DNA of 10,849 nucleotides from Armatimonadota bacterium (GTDB lineage: Bacteria > Armatimonadota > Fimbriimonadia > Fimbriimonadales > Fimbriimonadaceae). Under the pieces are notes generated by a model. The model was not told the DNA's origin. It ran no database searches and saw only the letters and a list, made by a program, of their open reading frames with translations. The stretch covers positions 1 to 10,849 of the forward strand of contig JAEYWW010000037.1 in assembly GCA_023428805.1 (NCBI GenBank). The letters run 5' to 3'. Below are positions 1 through 6,524 of the stretch, piece after piece. The translations under genes were made by a program, and so were the position numbers. The first letter of the stretch is position 1, and every line of letters starts with the position of its first letter.

Positions 1-274
1 CCTCAAGGATGATGCGCCTTGCTTCGTCGCGGTTTGGAGCTTCAGTTCGGACGATGGGCATATCCAGCTTGGCGAGCTCCCGCATCCGCTGCTCAATCTT
101 CCCAAGCTCCTCCTCTTTGATGGGATTGGGGAAGTCGATGTCGTAGTAGAAGCCGTTTTCGATCGGGGGACCGATGGAGAGCTTGGAGCCGGGATAGAGC
201 TCCGTGACGGCCTGGGCCATCAGGTGGGCGGCGGAGTGCCGCAGGCGGTAGAGGTGCGATTGTTCGTAGCTCAT
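1..274 (-). CDS. thrS: Threonyl-tRNA synthetase, N-terminal part (continues beyond the left edge)
   Basis: Charges tRNA-Thr with threonine in the cytoplasm. Only the first 91 codons are in the window. They match the start of the N2 editing domain that removes mischarged serine: RHSAAHLMAQAV at residues 12-23 carries the HxxxH pair (His13, His17), and IGPPIENGFYYDID follows at about 38-51. In most bacteria a TGS domain of about 60 residues precedes this point, but here the protein begins directly at N2. The ATG start is well supported by GGGAGGG at 283-289, eight bases upstream. Reading the frame further upstream gives about 20 codons back to a GTG at 340, with no TGS-like sequence. It is divergent from the exported-protein gene, with about 119 bases between. 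Identity is certain; the absence of TGS follows from the start and upstream frame. Confidence 0.95.
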   Translation of the reverse strand, partial: MSYEQSHLYRLRHSAAHLMAQAVTELYPGSKLSIGPPIENGFYYDIDFPNPIKEEELGKIEQRMRELAKLDMPIVRTEAPNRDEARRIILE

Positions 275-282
275 GATTGAAA

Positions 283-289
283 CCCTCCC
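283..289 (-). promoter_or_regulatory. Shine-Dalgarno of thrS
   Basis: GGGAGGG on the minus strand lies eight bases before the ATG at 274. It decides the start of thrS and thereby supports a protein that lacks the TGS domain. Confidence 0.8.
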
Positions 290-393
290 AAACGATGGGA
301 ATGAATTGTCGAAACCGAGTTTACCGCATGGATTTTTCACTCTTTCGTCCGATCCAGAGAACATCCATCGACCGGAGTGCATCTAAAGGGGTG

Positions 394-1182
394 ATGCTTC
401 GCACCGTCGCTTGGATTGGACTCGCCCTCTGCGTCTCAACCGCCGCAGTCGCGGATGACATCAATGAAGCGCGCCTGCGCATGTCGCAGGGACTTGAAGG
501 CATCAGGACCACGAACGCCTTCACCCTGGATGTCACCGGCGAAGAGATCGTGGGGGAGACATCCATTCCGATCCGGATTGTCACTGTTTTCCGAAATACC
601 ACGGTCAACGGAATTCAAACTGGGTTGCTTGAGCAGATGTCCTTCCGCAACAACGTGATGACCCATCGAATCGCCGCAGACGGTACGAGGATTTGGGCGT
701 ACGACTTGGCAAAGAAGGAGTACATGTCCGTTGCGTACCAGGTTGATCGCGGCCCTGCGAGTGAAATCTGGCTCCGCCAGATGATCCTCACTCTCGCCAA
801 GTGGAGTCCGCGTGAGGCCAGCTTCAATGCCCGGCTGATGCAGGACATCTTCCTCACAGCAAACATCTCTACCGCTTGGAATCCCTGGACCGGCCCCGGC
901 ACCGTCACACTCTCCGATGAGGATGGCTATTCCAAGGTTGTCTGCACTCCGGGCAATCACGGACTCACCAACCTGAGCTATCTCCTCACGTCAACTGATG
1001 AAGGGTATCAGTTGGAGGGAGGCAAGTTCTGGCGCGAGGAGAAGATGAACTCAGGCACCAAGACGACCGAATGGGATTTGAAGGTCTATTACGACTCGAT
1101 TCCTGCGGATACGGATTTCACGTTCACTCCTCCCGCCGACGCCAAAGCGAGATCGGTCAGCCTTCCTCAGGTCGGCGGCTGA
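394..1182 (+). CDS. Exported LolA-fold / DUF2092-like protein
   Basis: A periplasmic protein, 262 residues from the chosen start. From ATG 394 the first 20 residues form a textbook signal peptide: an Arg at position 3, a hydrophobic core (WIGLALCVS) and an AVA-D cleavage site. No good lipobox is present. The mature part has alternating strands and ends with DTDFTFTPPADAK, the closing motif common to LolA/LolB-like and DUF2092 proteins, which bind lipid or hydrophobic groups in a half-barrel. The specific ligand is unknown. The start is uncertain: the frame is open upstream, with an ATG at 328 and a TTG at 277, and the G-rich AAAGGGG sits too close to 394 to be an ideal ribosome site. Position 394 was chosen because it gives the cleanest signal peptide. 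The last 26 bases overlap the end of the opposing small gene. The fold call is by eye. Confidence 0.7.
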   Translation: MLRTVAWIGLALCVSTAAVADDINEARLRMSQGLEGIRTTNAFTLDVTGEEIVGETSIPIRIVTVFRNTTVNGIQTGLLEQMSFRNNVMTHRIAADGTRIWAYDLAKKEYMSVAYQVDRGPASEIWLRQMILTLAKWSPREASFNARLMQDIFLTANISTAWNPWTGPGTVTLSDEDGYSKVVCTPGNHGLTNLSYLLTSTDEGYQLEGGKFWREEKMNSGTKTTEWDLKVYYDSIPADTDFTFTPPADAKARSVSLPQVGG

Positions 1183-1579
1183 GAGAGCTTCGGAAGAGGG
1201 CCTGGGCTTCGTCCCAGGCTTCTTCATTGGCAGGGCCGAGCATCGCGGTCTTCTCGAGCGGAAAGACGACGACTGACTGACCTTCAAAGGCAGTTCTCCA
1301 AGCCTGAGATTCGTCCGGCAGACAGTGCAGACGATCGTGGACGCTCGGGGGCAGCATGGCGAGAGCCGCCTTCTGGTCAGGATGGGACAATCCAAACAGA
1401 ATCAGGCTCCATTCGCGACGCTCGATGAATTCCGTGGCAAACAACCTCCTCCAAATCTCAAGCTCGAGCAGATGGGATGGCTGAAACCCAATCAGAGCAG
1501 CCAGGCAGTCATCTGGCAACCCGTGAGGCAGGCTGAGGCTTGCGACAATTCTCGTCTGGTACCCACGTGGCCCAAGCAT
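1157..1579 (-). CDS. Small protein of unknown function coupled to the AIM24-family gene
   Basis: A 140-residue protein I do not recognise. Its ATG overlaps the stop of the AIM24-family gene as TGATG, so ribosomes probably re-initiate from one to the other. That is the best evidence that it is a real gene, since no strong Shine-Dalgarno of its own is present. It has no signal peptide or membrane segment. The middle (about residues 64-90) contains HPDQKAALAMLPP followed by CLPDE, faintly like the HPQ...LPP helix pair of FliG middle domains; this is a visual resemblance only and the protein is far too short to be FliG. The C-terminal quarter looks like an acidic amphipathic helix (NEEAWDEAQALF) ending in a charged tail. 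Its last 26 bases overlap the convergent LolA-like gene. The frame choice is fairly secure; function is unknown. Confidence 0.65.
   Translation of the reverse strand: MLGPRGYQTRIVASLSLPHGLPDDCLAALIGFQPSHLLELEIWRRLFATEFIERREWSLILFGLSHPDQKAALAMLPPSVHDRLHCLPDESQAWRTAFEGQSVVVFPLEKTAMLGPANEEAWDEAQALFRSSLSRRPEEG
1194..1224 (+). terminator. Possible intrinsic terminator of the LolA-like gene
   Basis: A perfect seven-base GC-rich stem, GCCTGGG (1200-1206) and CCCAGGC (1213-1219), closes a six-base loop CTTCGT. It can be extended by AAGA (1194-1197) with TCTT (1221-1224) across small bulges. The pyrimidine-rich tail TTCTTCATT follows on the plus strand. It begins 12 bases after the stop of the LolA-like gene, the expected place. 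The T-run is interrupted, so efficiency is uncertain. It also lies inside the coding region of the opposing small gene. Confidence 0.4.
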
Positions 1580-2244
1580 CAGCTCGTCGGCATGAATCGT
1601 CGGAGCCAGCCCGCGAAACCGCTCGGCGTCCGGGTTTGGATGTAGACAATGCCCGGCCCCGTCAGTTCAGCAACGATCCCCTCTCCGCTGGTGATCGATC
1701 CCAAAATGCCCTTGGCGGCCTTGCGCAGCGAGTAGCCCATGCCATCGCTGAAGGCCACGAGATGACCGGTGTCAACGATGTAGCTCTGCCCCGCTTGAAG
1801 TTGAATGGGGTGGATTGCTCCAAAGGAACTCAGAAGAAGAAGCCCCTGCCCCTTGATCCGAAGCATGAACAGACCTTCGCCGCCGAAGAAAGACTTCATG
1901 CTCGCGACCGTTTCGGTCTCCAGCCCGATGTCTCCTGCCAGATAGCTGCCGCTGGTCACCATGATCGGCTGGGTCACCTGATACGGCATGATGTCCCCCG
2001 GTGACGAGGGGGCCAAAATCACCTCTCCCGGCCCCTGCTGCGCGGTGTAGGTGCTGAGGAAAGCGCTCTCCCCGCCCAGCATTCGACCAAACATCTTGCC
2101 GATGCCTCCCGTCACCTTGGAATCGAGGTTGATGGATGGCGACATGCTCACCATCGCCCCGCTTTCCGCGCGGAATGATTCGCCCACATCAAGCATCACG
2201 CGAGCCACGGCAAACGAGGGTTGATAAAGAAGCTCATATTTCAT
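1579..2244 (-). CDS. AIM24 family protein (TIGR00266 / DUF124-like)
   Basis: A cytosolic beta-rich protein of 221 residues, the usual size for bacterial AIM24/TIGR00266 proteins. The family is named after a yeast mitochondrial protein; its bacterial role is not well defined. Recognisable family features are the N-terminal YELLYQPSFAVARV segment, AESGAMVSMS near residues 26-35, the glycine-rich GGIGKMFGRMLGGES loop at about 45-59, and the repeated strand-turn pattern through GDIMPYQV, GQGLLLLSSFGAI and IVDTGHLVAF. The start at ATG 2244 was chosen because GGGGGTG lies seven bases upstream and family homology begins there. The frame is open further upstream to 2346, but that stretch shows no family resemblance. 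The stop overlaps the start of the next gene. It is divergent from the MATE gene, with 77 bases between. Confidence 0.93.
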   Translation of the reverse strand: MKYELLYQPSFAVARVMLDVGESFRAESGAMVSMSPSINLDSKVTGGIGKMFGRMLGGESAFLSTYTAQQGPGEVILAPSSPGDIMPYQVTQPIMVTSGSYLAGDIGLETETVASMKSFFGGEGLFMLRIKGQGLLLLSSFGAIHPIQLQAGQSYIVDTGHLVAFSDGMGYSLRKAAKGILGSITSGEGIVAELTGPGIVYIQTRTPSGFAGWLRRFMPTS

Positions 2245-2321
2245 GATCAGGCACCCCCATCTTACCGAAGGCCCAGGATCAGTCGTCACGAAGGGCGTAC
2301 ATTCAATATGAGAACCCAATT

Positions 2322-3785
2322 TTGAGCGATGCCCTCCTCGACCCACCTGTTCAGGACGAAGAACCAGACCTGATGCGGGAGCAAGATCCTTCGCCCGAAC
2401 ACGCGGCGAAGATCGTGTGGGCGCTGGCTTGGCCGGCCGTCGCTCTCAACTCTCTTCAGACCATCAATTCCCTGCTTGACTCCTACTTTGTCCAAGGGGT
2501 GGAAAACGGCGGAGCCGCCCTGACCGCGATGGGCAGCGTGCCGGCGGTCATGTTCCTCTTCGGGTCGATGACGATGATGATGGGCACCGCCGCCACTGCC
2601 ATCGTCGCCCGATTCTACGGCGCGCAGGAGGAGGCGGAGGTTCGCAAATCCTCCCAACAGACACTGAGCGTTTCGTTCTATTTGGGATTGCTGCTGACAG
2701 CACTGGCAATCCCCGCCAGCTTTGCGGCCGCGTAGATCTTTGTTCCTCAAGCCAATATCGAGGCGCAGAGGCTGGCGGTTCAGTATCTCGTAATCTTTGC
2801 CCTGGGACTGCCAGCCTTGAATCTGATTCAAGGTTTGGCTGGCTGCCTGCGGGGGATTGGCGACACGAAGAGCCCGATGTACTTGAGCGGATTTCAAATC
2901 CTGCTCCATATCATCCTCAATTATCTCTTGATCGCGCCCGGTCACCAGATCGGCCCCATCTTCCTTCCCGGGGCGAATTGGGGAATGCCCGGAGCGGCGG
3001 CCGCACTCACGATCAGCGCATGGATCTCGGCGGGACTCTATCTGTTCTGGGCTTCGCGGACGGCGATTGAAACCGGCCTGCGATTCCCTCTCCCGGAGTC
3101 TTCCTGGGTAGTCCGAATCCTGCGGATCGCGGTCCCTTCCGGGGTGCTCAACATCGTCCGCGTCACCTCGCTCATGGCCTTCACTGCGATCCTGGGGCAG
3201 GTGCCGAACAGCAGCGCCGCGCTCGGCGGTCTTCGCCCCGGATTCAGCATCGAAGCGATGGCCTTCATGCCTGCCTTCGGCCTGGCGATTTCAGCATCCG
3301 CTTTGGTCGGTCAAAGCCTGGGAATGAAGAATCCGGAGCGGGCAAACAAGCTCGCCTGGACCGCCGCACATCACGCTGCAGTCGTCTCGACGGTCATGGC
3401 GGTGTTCCTGTTCATCTTCGCGCAGCCTCTGGCGCACGCGATGCTCGATCATCAGCCGGCCGCGGCTGAGATGTCAGCCAGTTACATCCGCTACATCGCT
3501 CTGACCGAAGTGTTCTTCGCCTACGGCATGGTCATGGTCGGCGGGATGCAGGGAGCGGGCGACACGGTGGTTCCCCTTTGGCTGAACCTGGGCGTCATGT
3601 GGGGCATTCGCGTTCCGACGGCGGCCATCCTTGCCCTCGCGCCGGGGCAGATGTTCATGGGCTCTCCCGGCTTCAGCCTCGGAGCGGATGGCTGCTGGAT
3701 TGCCATGTCGGCGACGCAGTTGGTGCTCGGAATCACCGCCATGATCCTCTTCAAGCGCGGACGCTGGCGGACGGCGCGTGTCTAG
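2322..3785 (+). pseudogene. MATE-family multidrug/cation antiporter interrupted by one in-frame amber codon
   Basis: Inner-membrane antiporter of the MATE family, which exports cationic drugs or metabolites in exchange for Na+ or H+. Reading through the amber codon gives 487 residues, a normal MATE length, with about 12 hydrophobic segments. Both family repeats are visible: LRGIGDTKSPM in the first half and MQGAGDTVVPL in the second. The TAG at 2733-2735 follows IPASFAAA; the frame continues without any shift into IFVPQANIEAQRLAVQYL, ordinary MATE sequence. The first piece (137 residues, about three membrane segments) cannot function alone, and the next in-frame start (TTG 2817) lies inside a conserved helix. 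The start is probably TTG 2322, whose first bases overlap the TGA of a five-codon ATG reading frame at 2308-2325; ATG 2373 is an alternative. Fresh mutation, sequencing error or readthrough cannot be separated here. It converges on folP with ten bases between. Confidence 0.9.
2733..2735 (+). other. In-frame TAG interrupting the MATE gene
   Basis: The single amber codon lies between Ala137 and the continuing same-frame MATE sequence. TAG also serves as the final stop of this gene (3783-3785), of the glycosyltransferase (7495-7497) and of the ABC-2 permease (10251-10253). This argues against TAG being reassigned to an amino acid in the organism. Confidence 0.9.
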
Positions 3786-3795
3786 GACTCGCTGC

Positions 3796-4605
3796 TCATC
3801 CGGCCACCTGCATCAATGCATCGACGAATTTCATCGCTCTTCGAGCCTGAATGACATCATGGGCGCGGATCATCCGGGCTCCCTTTTGCTGGCAGATCGA
3901 TTGCGCGATCAGAGTTCCCTCCAGCCTCTCCTCGACAGAGCCGGCATCGCTGCTGCCCGACAAAATGCGTCCAATAAAGCTCTTTCGGCTGACTCCGATT
4001 AGGGTTGCAAATCCTGTTTGAGAAAGCTCTTCAAAACGTGCTATCAACTCAAGATTGTGCGTATACGTCTTTCCAAAGCCAATGCCGGGATCAATGAAGA
4101 TGCGATCTTTGGGAATCTTTAAGTCAATCAGTTTCTGGCATCTCTGAACAAGATAGTCCTTGACTTCTGCAACAACATCGCCGTACTGGGGGTCCTTCTG
4201 CATCGTTCGCGGAGTTCCCTTCATGTGCATGAAGCAGACACTTGCGCTGTACTCCGCAGCGAGCAAAACCATCCTCGGGTCAGAGCCTGCGGTGACGTCG
4301 TTGATCATCTTTCCCCCCGCGTCCATAGCCATCCGGGCGACCTCAGCCTTATAGGTGTCAATGGATACGGGAATGCCCATCTTGGACAGTTCATGAACAA
4401 CCGGAATGGTGCGATTGATCTCTTCTTCAAGTTCAATTGGAGCCGCGCCGGGACGGGTCGATTCCCCTCCCACATCAATAATGTCCGCGCCCTCCTCCAT
4501 CATTTGAACACCGCGCTGAACGGCGGCATTTCTTGAAAAGAACATGCCGCCGTCGCTGAAGCTGTCCGGCGTCACGTTGAGAATGCCCATCAGTTGACAG
4601 TTCAT
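3796..4605 (-). CDS. folP: Dihydropteroate synthase
   Basis: Joins p-aminobenzoate to 7,8-dihydropterin pyrophosphate in folate synthesis; this enzyme is the sulfonamide target. The protein has 269 residues, a normal length for this TIM-barrel enzyme, and all signature segments are present: MGILNVTPDSFSDGG (6-20, diphosphate/Mg site), DVGGESTRPGA (44-54), SIDT (81-84), ND (102-103), MHMKGTP (126-132), DPGIGFGK (172-179), GVSRKSFIG (204-212) and RAHD (247-250). Nothing suggests loss of activity. The ATG at 4605 is preceded by TTGGGATCGGA, a weak ribosome site. It is the last of five minus-strand genes, 42 bases after lysC, with a dyad and a possible promoter in that gap. No other folate gene (folK, folB, folE) is next to it. 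It converges on the MATE gene. Confidence 0.98.
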   Translation of the reverse strand: MNCQLMGILNVTPDSFSDGGMFFSRNAAVQRGVQMMEEGADIIDVGGESTRPGAAPIELEEEINRTIPVVHELSKMGIPVSIDTYKAEVARMAMDAGGKMINDVTAGSDPRMVLLAAEYSASVCFMHMKGTPRTMQKDPQYGDVVAEVKDYLVQRCQKLIDLKIPKDRIFIDPGIGFGKTYTHNLELIARFEELSQTGFATLIGVSRKSFIGRILSGSSDAGSVEERLEGTLIAQSICQQKGARMIRAHDVIQARRAMKFVDALMQVAG

Positions 4606-4620
4606 TCCGATCCCAACCTA

Positions 4621-4641
4621 GAATAGAGTATGCCTCTATTC
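4621..4641 (-). repeat. Perfect 8-bp inverted repeat between lysC and folP
   Basis: GAATAGAG (4621-4628) and CTCTATTC (4634-4641) pair perfectly around a five-base loop. The dyad fills half of the 42-base gap between the lysC stop and the folP start. On the minus strand no T-run follows, so it is not a classic terminator. It could be an operator, an RNA processing site or a weak attenuator. It overlaps the candidate -10 element of a folP promoter. Confidence 0.6.
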
Positions 4642-4655
4642 CGGGAGTTATTCAA
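4627..4655 (-). promoter_or_regulatory. Candidate sigma-70-like promoter for folP
   Basis: On the minus strand TTGAAT (4655-4650) and CATACT (4632-4627) are separated by 17 bases; each matches the -35 or -10 consensus at four of six positions. Transcription would start about 15-20 bases before the folP ATG. The -35 lies over the lysC stop codon and the -10 lies in the dyad. The match is modest and could be chance. Confidence 0.25.
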
Positions 4656-5997
4656 CCGACAATAACTCGAATTTTTCGTGCAGTATCGCAACCGCCCTGC
4701 GCAGCTCAGATTCAGGGATGAGACAACTCAGAGAATAGTCGCTGTCGCTGGTTTGAAGAATTGGAATTTGGTTCTCATCAAAGCACTCCAAAACACTCAG
4801 GAACAGTCCGGGCTGCTGCATGTAGTCATGCCCCACCAAAGACACCATCGTGCATCCCTCTGTGACGGCAATCGGGACCACCCGCGACTCGCCCAGTGAA
4901 CTGAGCAGCGACAACTGAGTCTCCGTCTCCTGCGACATCGTGGCTCCGGCCTGGATCACATAGACGCCGCTCTTCGCCCCATTCAAAGGAAGCACCAGTC
5001 CGTCGAACAGGTTCAGAACACCTGCATACTGACTGCGCGGAACGGCGAAGCCCATGCCCGACGGACTCGTGTTGGTCATGAAAAGGCTGACATCGTACTT
5101 CGCCAGCATCTCATAGAGTCGAGCCTGGAATTCGCGGCGATGCCCCTCCTCCACTCCGCTCAGATCAATCTGGAGGAAGACCAGTTTGCCGGTATGGGTC
5201 ACGCCTGTCACACGGCGCCCAGGGAAATTCTCCTTGGTGACAATCTCTGTTCCCGATTCTTCGGAAAAAGTGTTCTTGACCCAAAGCGGAATATCGAAGC
5301 GATGCGCGATTTCGGCGGCGCGCGGATGAAGAACCTTCGCTCCCAAGTGGGCGATCTCCGCGACCTCGTCGTAGGTTACTTTGTGAAGAGTCGGTGCGCC
5401 CTTCACGAAGTCGGGGTCGGCTGTCTTCACTCCATCGACGTCGGTGTAAATCTCGACCGCATCGGCTTTGAGGGCCGCTCCAAGGGCGGCGGCAGTGGTG
5501 TCGCTGCCACCCCGTCCCAAGGTGGTGAGTTCCGCGCCCGGAAGCTGCCCCTGCGTCCAGACTCCCTGGAAGCCGCAGACCACCGGGATCGCTCCCTGGA
5601 GCATGACTTCATAGAGTCCAACAGGATTGACGCTCAAAATTCGTGCATTGCCATAGGTGCCATCCGTGCGGATGCCCGCCTGACCGCCCCGCATCGCCAT
5701 CGCCTTGTGCCCGAGGGTTTTGAGCATATGGGCGAAGACAACCGACGAAAGAATCTCGCCACACGCCATGATGAGGTCAAGTTCTCTGGCGTCAGGCTGC
5801 ACAGAAGGATCAATATCTCGCAGAAGCTGGATCAAGGTGTCGGTTGCATAAGGCTCGCCCTTGCGGCCAATCGCGCTGACGACCACGACGGGCTGATACC
5901 CCTGCTCCTTTGCCGAAATAACACGGAGCCCCGCAGTCAGGCGAGCCTCGTGAGTCCGGACACTGGTGCCGCCAAACTTGAGAACCTTGACCTTCAC
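4648..5997 (-). CDS. lysC: Aspartate kinase with C-terminal ACT domains
   Basis: Phosphorylates aspartate with ATP, the committed entry to lysine/diaminopimelate, threonine and methionine synthesis. The protein has 449 residues, a usual length for a monofunctional kinase. The catalytic domain (about 1-250) shows KFGGTSV (7-13), VVVVSAIGRKG (37-47), ACGEILSS (78-85), GRGGSDTTAAAL (161-172), YTDVDGV (184-190) and GAKVLHPRA (219-227). Two ACT regions follow at about 268-345 and 380-449, so feedback binding of an end product is likely. There is no homoserine dehydrogenase fusion. The start is GTG 5997, with GGAGG seven bases upstream. It overlaps the stop of the ACT-protein gene by four bases (GTGA), so the two are translationally coupled. 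No lysine riboswitch lies directly in front of it, as expected for an internal operon gene. Confidence 0.97.
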   Translation of the reverse strand: MKVKVLKFGGTSVRTHEARLTAGLRVISAKEQGYQPVVVVSAIGRKGEPYATDTLIQLLRDIDPSVQPDARELDLIMACGEILSSVVFAHMLKTLGHKAMAMRGGQAGIRTDGTYGNARILSVNPVGLYEVMLQGAIPVVCGFQGVWTQGQLPGAELTTLGRGGSDTTAAALGAALKADAVEIYTDVDGVKTADPDFVKGAPTLHKVTYDEVAEIAHLGAKVLHPRAAEIAHRFDIPLWVKNTFSEESGTEIVTKENFPGRRVTGVTHTGKLVFLQIDLSGVEEGHRREFQARLYEMLAKYDVSLFMTNTSPSGMGFAVPRSQYAGVLNLFDGLVLPLNGAKSGVYVIQAGATMSQETETQLSLLSSLGESRVVPIAVTEGCTMVSLVGHDYMQQPGLFLSVLECFDENQIPILQTSDSDYSLSCLIPESELRRAVAILHEKFELLSVE

Positions 5998-6524
5998 GAA
6001 ACGGCCTCCATCATGCTCGTTCGGATGCGGGTGGACATCATGTCCGCGCCTGCAGAATCAGTGACAATCAAGACTCGGTCGTGCATGTCTCCAAGGTGGT
6101 CGATGATCGCTCCGCTGGCAATGGCTTCACTCACAATCCTGGCAATCAGCCCCTCTTCATCGCGCATATTCACCGCATGGGCAAGGAAGATGACCCTGTC
6201 CTCATGAAGCTCGTAATTGACTTTCAAGGCGTTCAGGGCATCAGCGACTGCCTGAGTTGAGGAGTCATGGATCACAAAGCTGAGCCCGTCGGGAGACATT
6301 TTGAGGAAGTCGATGCTCACTCCCGCATCTGCAACTGCCCTCAGAACAGAAAGCCTGGCTTTGACCAAGGGCTCTGCCAGACCGCTCACATGAACGCTGG
6401 TGCATTCTCGGCGCACTTCAATTTGATTGATGCCGCGCGGCTTCTCAAATTCAGTTTGATTGGGATAGCTCGGAATGGCAAAATCGCCCGCCAAATCTTT
6501 GGCCAGGGGCCTCTCGTCGCTCAA
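5994..6524 (-). CDS. Stand-alone tandem ACT-domain protein, likely partner of aspartate kinase
   Basis: A 176-residue protein with no catalytic domain. After a polar N-terminal segment of about 38 residues it shows two ACT-like units with the beta-alpha-beta-beta-alpha-beta rhythm, at about 40-106 (SVHVSGLAEP...AVADAGVSIDFL) and 107-172 (RVIFLAHAVN...ASGAIIDHLGD). The first unit resembles the ligand-binding ACT domains of aspartate kinases, where an amino acid sits at the interface of paired domains. It starts at TTG 6524 with GGAGAAG at 6529-6535, overlaps the reductase stop by four bases (TTGA), and its own TGA overlaps the lysC GTG. Fixed stoichiometry with the kinase is therefore likely. 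The inference is a regulatory subunit that binds LysC or senses an aspartate-family amino acid. An independent amino-acid sensor is the alternative. The ACT call is by eye. Confidence 0.8.
   Translation of the reverse strand: MSDERPLAKDLAGDFAIPSYPNQTEFEKPRGINQIEVRRECTSVHVSGLAEPLVKARLSVLRAVADAGVSIDFLKMSPDGLSFVIHDSSTQAVADALNALKVNYELHEDRVIFLAHAVNMRDEEGLIARIVSEAIASGAIIDHLGDMHDRVLIVTDSAGADMMSTRIRTSMMEAVS
6005..6009 (-). promoter_or_regulatory. Shine-Dalgarno of lysC
   Basis: GGAGG on the minus strand lies inside the end of the ACT-protein gene, seven bases before the GTG at 5997. It decides the lysC start and is strong enough for independent initiation as well as coupling. Confidence 0.8.

Noticed and set aside
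1579..2346. Longer AIM24 protein beginning at 2346
   Set aside because: The extra 34 residues show no family resemblance, extend into the start of the divergent MATE gene, and a good ribosome site stands before 2244.
2724..2739. NotI-type (GCGGCCGC) and BglII-type (AGATCT) sites almost touching at the amber codon, as in a cloning junction
   Set aside because: MATE sequence continues in frame on both sides with no vector-like insert. In GC-rich coding DNA such sites occur by chance.
2322..3785. TAG recoded to an amino acid in this organism
   Set aside because: TAG is the proper terminal stop of three genes in the window, so general reassignment is unlikely. Local readthrough stays possible and is listed as a finding.
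5998..6100. Lysine riboswitch in front of lysC
   Set aside because: The region is coding sequence of the ACT protein and lysC is inside an operon; no leader is present.
5140..6207. Long open frame (355 codons) on the plus strand opposite lysC and the ACT gene
   Set aside because: The opposite frames are clear, conserved enzymes with good starts. This frame has no recognisable domains and arises from codon bias of the antisense strand.
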